DNA of 55,222 nt from an uncultured Pelagibacteraceae bacterium (GTDB taxonomy: Bacteria > Pseudomonadota > Alphaproteobacteria > Pelagibacterales > Pelagibacteraceae), in contig CACAZL010000007.1 in assembly GCA_902536925.1 (NCBI GenBank), forward strand, positions 1-55,222. Reading direction: 5' to 3'. The notes under the pieces are model-generated. The model made no database searches. It had not been told where the DNA came from and saw nothing but the letters and a program-made list of their open reading frames with translations. The translations under genes and the position numbers were made by a program. Below are positions 53,347 to 55,222 of this stretch, piece by piece (the first letter of the stretch is position 1; every line of letters begins with the position of its first letter).

Positions 53347-53351
53347 TAGTT

Positions 53352-54569
53352 ATGGAAAATAAATTATCTCAAATTACAGAATTATTCTCCAAAACAAGAC
53401 AACAAACTCTATCCCTGTGCGAGAACTTAGAGGCTGAGGATATGGTTATACAGCCCAGCAAAAATGTTAGTCCTCTTAAGTGGCATCTTGGTCACACCAC
53501 ATGGTTCTTCGAAAAATTCATCTTGTCAGAATTGGATGAAAGTTACAAACCTTTTAACAAAGATTATAATTACATATTTAATTCGTATTATAATTCTGTA
53601 GGTGAGTACAATCCTCGAAATAAGAGAGGTTCACTAAATAGACCCATCTTAAAAGATGTTGTAAAATATAGACATTATGTAACTGAAAATATTATTGATT
53701 TTTTAAAAAGAACAAAAAATAACAGGACATCATTTTTAGTTGAACTAGGTTCAAATCACGAACAACAGCATCAAGAATTAATGTTAATGGATATTAAAAA
53801 TATTTTTTACAACAATCCATTGATGCCGACTTATAATTCTAACAACGATAAACCAACTGCAAAAGAAGAAAATGAATTGACATTAGAAACTACTAAAAAA
53901 TTTAAATATGGAAACAACGAGGATATTTTTTGTTACGATAACGAATTACCGGTATCTGAAACGCAGTTAGATCCTTTTAAATTATATTCATTTGTTACTA
54001 ATGGAAAGTGGAAAGAATTTATTAATGATGGTGGATATAAAAACCATGAGTATTGGTTATCTGATGGATGGGACTTTGTAAATAATAATAAATTAGAAAG
54101 ACCAATGTATTGGATAGATAATAACAATTATTTTACATTAAACGGTGTAAAAAAAATTGATAATGAAAAACCAGTTTCTCATATAAGTTTCTATGAAGCG
54201 GATGCTTTTGCAAGATACAAAAACAAAAGATTACCAAGTGAATTTGAATTAGAGTATTTTTTAAAACAATATGAGAAAAAAGGTAATTTTTTAGAAAATA
54301 AAATTTTTCATGAAGTTGAAGAAAAAGCAGACGATGTTTATGGAAATTTATGGGCATGGACAAGCAGTAATTACACACCTTATAAAAAATATAAACCATA
54401 TGAAGGAAATTTAGGAGAATATAATAATAAGTTTATGTGCAATCAGTTTGTCTTGAAGGGCGGCTCACATTCTACATCTATTAATCATATCAGAGCATCT
54501 TATAGAAATTTCTTTTACCCAAGCGATACTTGGCAGTTTTGTGGTGTCAGACTAGCTGATGACATCTAG
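53352..54569 (+). CDS. egtB: ergothioneine biosynthesis sulfoxide synthase
   Basis: EgtB uses oxygen and iron to join a thiol donor (gamma-glutamylcysteine or cysteine) to hercynine. The 405-residue protein has the DinB-like N-terminal bundle and an FGE-sulfatase C-terminal domain. Iron ligands are visible: His48 in WHLGHTTWFF, His136 and His140 in GSNHEQQHQELM, which line up with positions 51, 134 and 138 of the characterised mycobacterial enzyme. The C-terminal domain has VSHISFYEADAFARYKNKRLP, WAWTSSNY, LKGGSHSTS and IRASYRNFF. It overlaps egtD by one base. Ovothiol synthase OvoA is the main alternative, but it is longer and carries its own methyltransferase. Confidence 0.9.
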   Translation: MENKLSQITELFSKTRQQTLSLCENLEAEDMVIQPSKNVSPLKWHLGHTTWFFEKFILSELDESYKPFNKDYNYIFNSYYNSVGEYNPRNKRGSLNRPILKDVVKYRHYVTENIIDFLKRTKNNRTSFLVELGSNHEQQHQELMLMDIKNIFYNNPLMPTYNSNNDKPTAKEENELTLETTKKFKYGNNEDIFCYDNELPVSETQLDPFKLYSFVTNGKWKEFINDGGYKNHEYWLSDGWDFVNNNKLERPMYWIDNNNYFTLNGVKKIDNEKPVSHISFYEADAFARYKNKRLPSEFELEYFLKQYEKKGNFLENKIFHEVEEKADDVYGNLWAWTSSNYTPYKKYKPYEGNLGEYNNKFMCNQFVLKGGSHSTSINHIRASYRNFFYPSDTWQFCGVRLADDI

Positions 54570-55222
54570 TGACTAATTTAAAATTAATAAACATAAACAA
54601 TCAAATTCAAGATGATAAAAAATTAATCTTACAAGGATTATTAAATAAAAAACAAAAATATTTACTGCCAAAATATTTTTATGATGAAAAAGGTTCGAAG
54701 TTATTTAATAAAATAACAAACCTTAAAGAATATTACCCAACAAATAAAGAGTTAGGAATACTAGGTAAATTACAGAAAGAAATAAGAAAGAAATTACCAA
54801 TTAATTCAACAATTGTAGAATTTGGTAGTGGCTCAAATAAAAAAATCAATAAATTTATAAAATCATTAAGCGAACCCAAAGAGTATATACCTATAGATAT
54901 TAGTAAGGAATATTTGTTTGAAAATGCATCAATAATTGCAAAAAAATTTTCAGATTTAAAAGTAACAGCAATATGTGCTGACTTTAGTCAGACCAATAGG
55001 TTAAATAAAATTTTAAAAAATAAAAAAAAAATAGTCAGTTTTTTTCCAGGATCGACAATAGGAAATTATTTACCCAAAAATGCAAAAAAAATATTAAAAA
55101 ATTTTTCAAAAATTATAGGCAAAAATTCTTATTTAGTAATTGGGGTAGATTTAATAAAAAATAAGAAGACCCTTGAAAATGCTTACAATGATAAATCGGG
55201 AGTTACAGCTAAATTCAATAAA
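54569..55222 (+). CDS. egtD: L-histidine N-alpha-methyltransferase, 3' end cut by the window
   Basis: Begins at GTG, sharing TAGTG with egtB, and stays open through the window edge (218 codons seen). The conserved LPKYFYDEKGSKLFNKITNL, EYYPTNKELGIL, the SAM motif VEFGSGSNKKI and YIPIDISKEYLFENA are EgtD features. EgtD trimethylates histidine to hercynine using three SAM, the first ergothioneine step. The catalytic C-terminal half with the histidine-binding tyrosine lies beyond the window. Confidence 0.92.
   Translation, partial: MTNLKLININNQIQDDKKLILQGLLNKKQKYLLPKYFYDEKGSKLFNKITNLKEYYPTNKELGILGKLQKEIRKKLPINSTIVEFGSGSNKKINKFIKSLSEPKEYIPIDISKEYLFENASIIAKKFSDLKVTAICADFSQTNRLNKILKNKKKIVSFFPGSTIGNYLPKNAKKILKNFSKIIGKNSYLVIGVDLIKNKKTLENAYNDKSGVTAKFNK

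Noticed and set aside
53248-53351. Glycine or SAM riboswitch ahead of the C1-metabolism genes
   Set aside because: I looked at the 5' regions of tdm, fhs, mgdA, metF-like and egtB genes; they are short and AT-rich, without an extended paired structure or the GGAGAG-type glycine-aptamer elements.
1-55222. CRISPR array, insertion sequence, prophage, tRNA or rRNA
   Set aside because: No regularly spaced repeats, transposase, integrase or RNA-gene-like structure was seen in any of the gaps, all of which are under 150 bases.

Overview
The window looks like a stretch of an AT-rich marine alphaproteobacterial genome of the SAR11 type (Candidatus Pelagibacter, Pelagibacterales). The reasons are the strongly A/T-biased base and codon use, very short intergenic gaps (none reaches 300 bases; the largest is about 140), many 1-8 base gene overlaps, and a gene set centred on one-carbon metabolism of methylated amines. 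The taxon is an inference from content; no rRNA or tRNA gene is present to confirm it.

Layout. 1-6212 (+): the 3' part of aconitase, a YfgM-like membrane protein, a BamB-like lipoprotein, a cupin-like protein, a ZapE-type ATPase and a YjbQ protein, mostly overlapping. 6213-21334 (-): a long methylated-amine block, in transcription order tdm (TMAO demethylase, DUF1989+GcvT), a small winged-helix protein, a lone SoxB-like FAD oxidoreductase, gmaS, mgsA, mgsB, mgsC, an unknown 136-residue protein, amtB, two mini membrane proteins, glnT, a diaminopropionate ammonia-lyase-like enzyme and a DNA photolyase. 21476-25543 (+): a TMAO/betaine-type ABC importer (binding protein, ATPase, double-length permease), divergent from tdm. 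25543-35337 (+): a GpsA-like dehydrogenase, a sugar ABC importer, a GH13 sucrose/glucosylglycerate-phosphorylase-like enzyme, an iron-dependent alcohol dehydrogenase and a class I amidotransferase. 35334-42232: formate-THF ligase (-) divergent from a heterotetrameric sarcosine oxidase / N-methylglutamate dehydrogenase operon (+). 42236-46981: a BT1-family transporter, an unknown protein, a GNAT, an SRAP protein, purK and purE. 47086-50483 (+): a four-gene cassette of an M19 peptidase homologue with an incomplete metal site, a 550-residue unknown protein, a DUF3726-like protein and a 55-residue CxxC/CxxC protein. 50480-53247 (-): a short MetF-like protein, a GcvT/DmdA-like demethylase, a 35-residue membrane peptide and a Yip1-like membrane protein. 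53352-55222 (+): ergothioneine genes egtB and egtD, the latter cut by the window end.

How it fits together (inference from family knowledge). TMAO is imported, Tdm splits it to dimethylamine and formaldehyde, and the GcvT domain can pass the C1 unit to THF. Monomethylamine is captured as gamma-glutamylmethylamide by GmaS, turned into N-methylglutamate by MgsABC and oxidised by the SoxBDAG-like complex to C1-THF plus glutamate. Fhs recovers formate/ATP and AmtB handles ammonium or methylammonium. The trimethylamine monooxygenase and a recognisable dimethylamine monooxygenase are not in the window; the lone FAD oxidase beside gmaS is the only visible candidate for the gap. The least explained segment is the M19-like/unknown/DUF3726/CxxC cassette at 47086-50483. 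I saw no CRISPR array, insertion sequence, prophage, attachment site, tRNA or rRNA.
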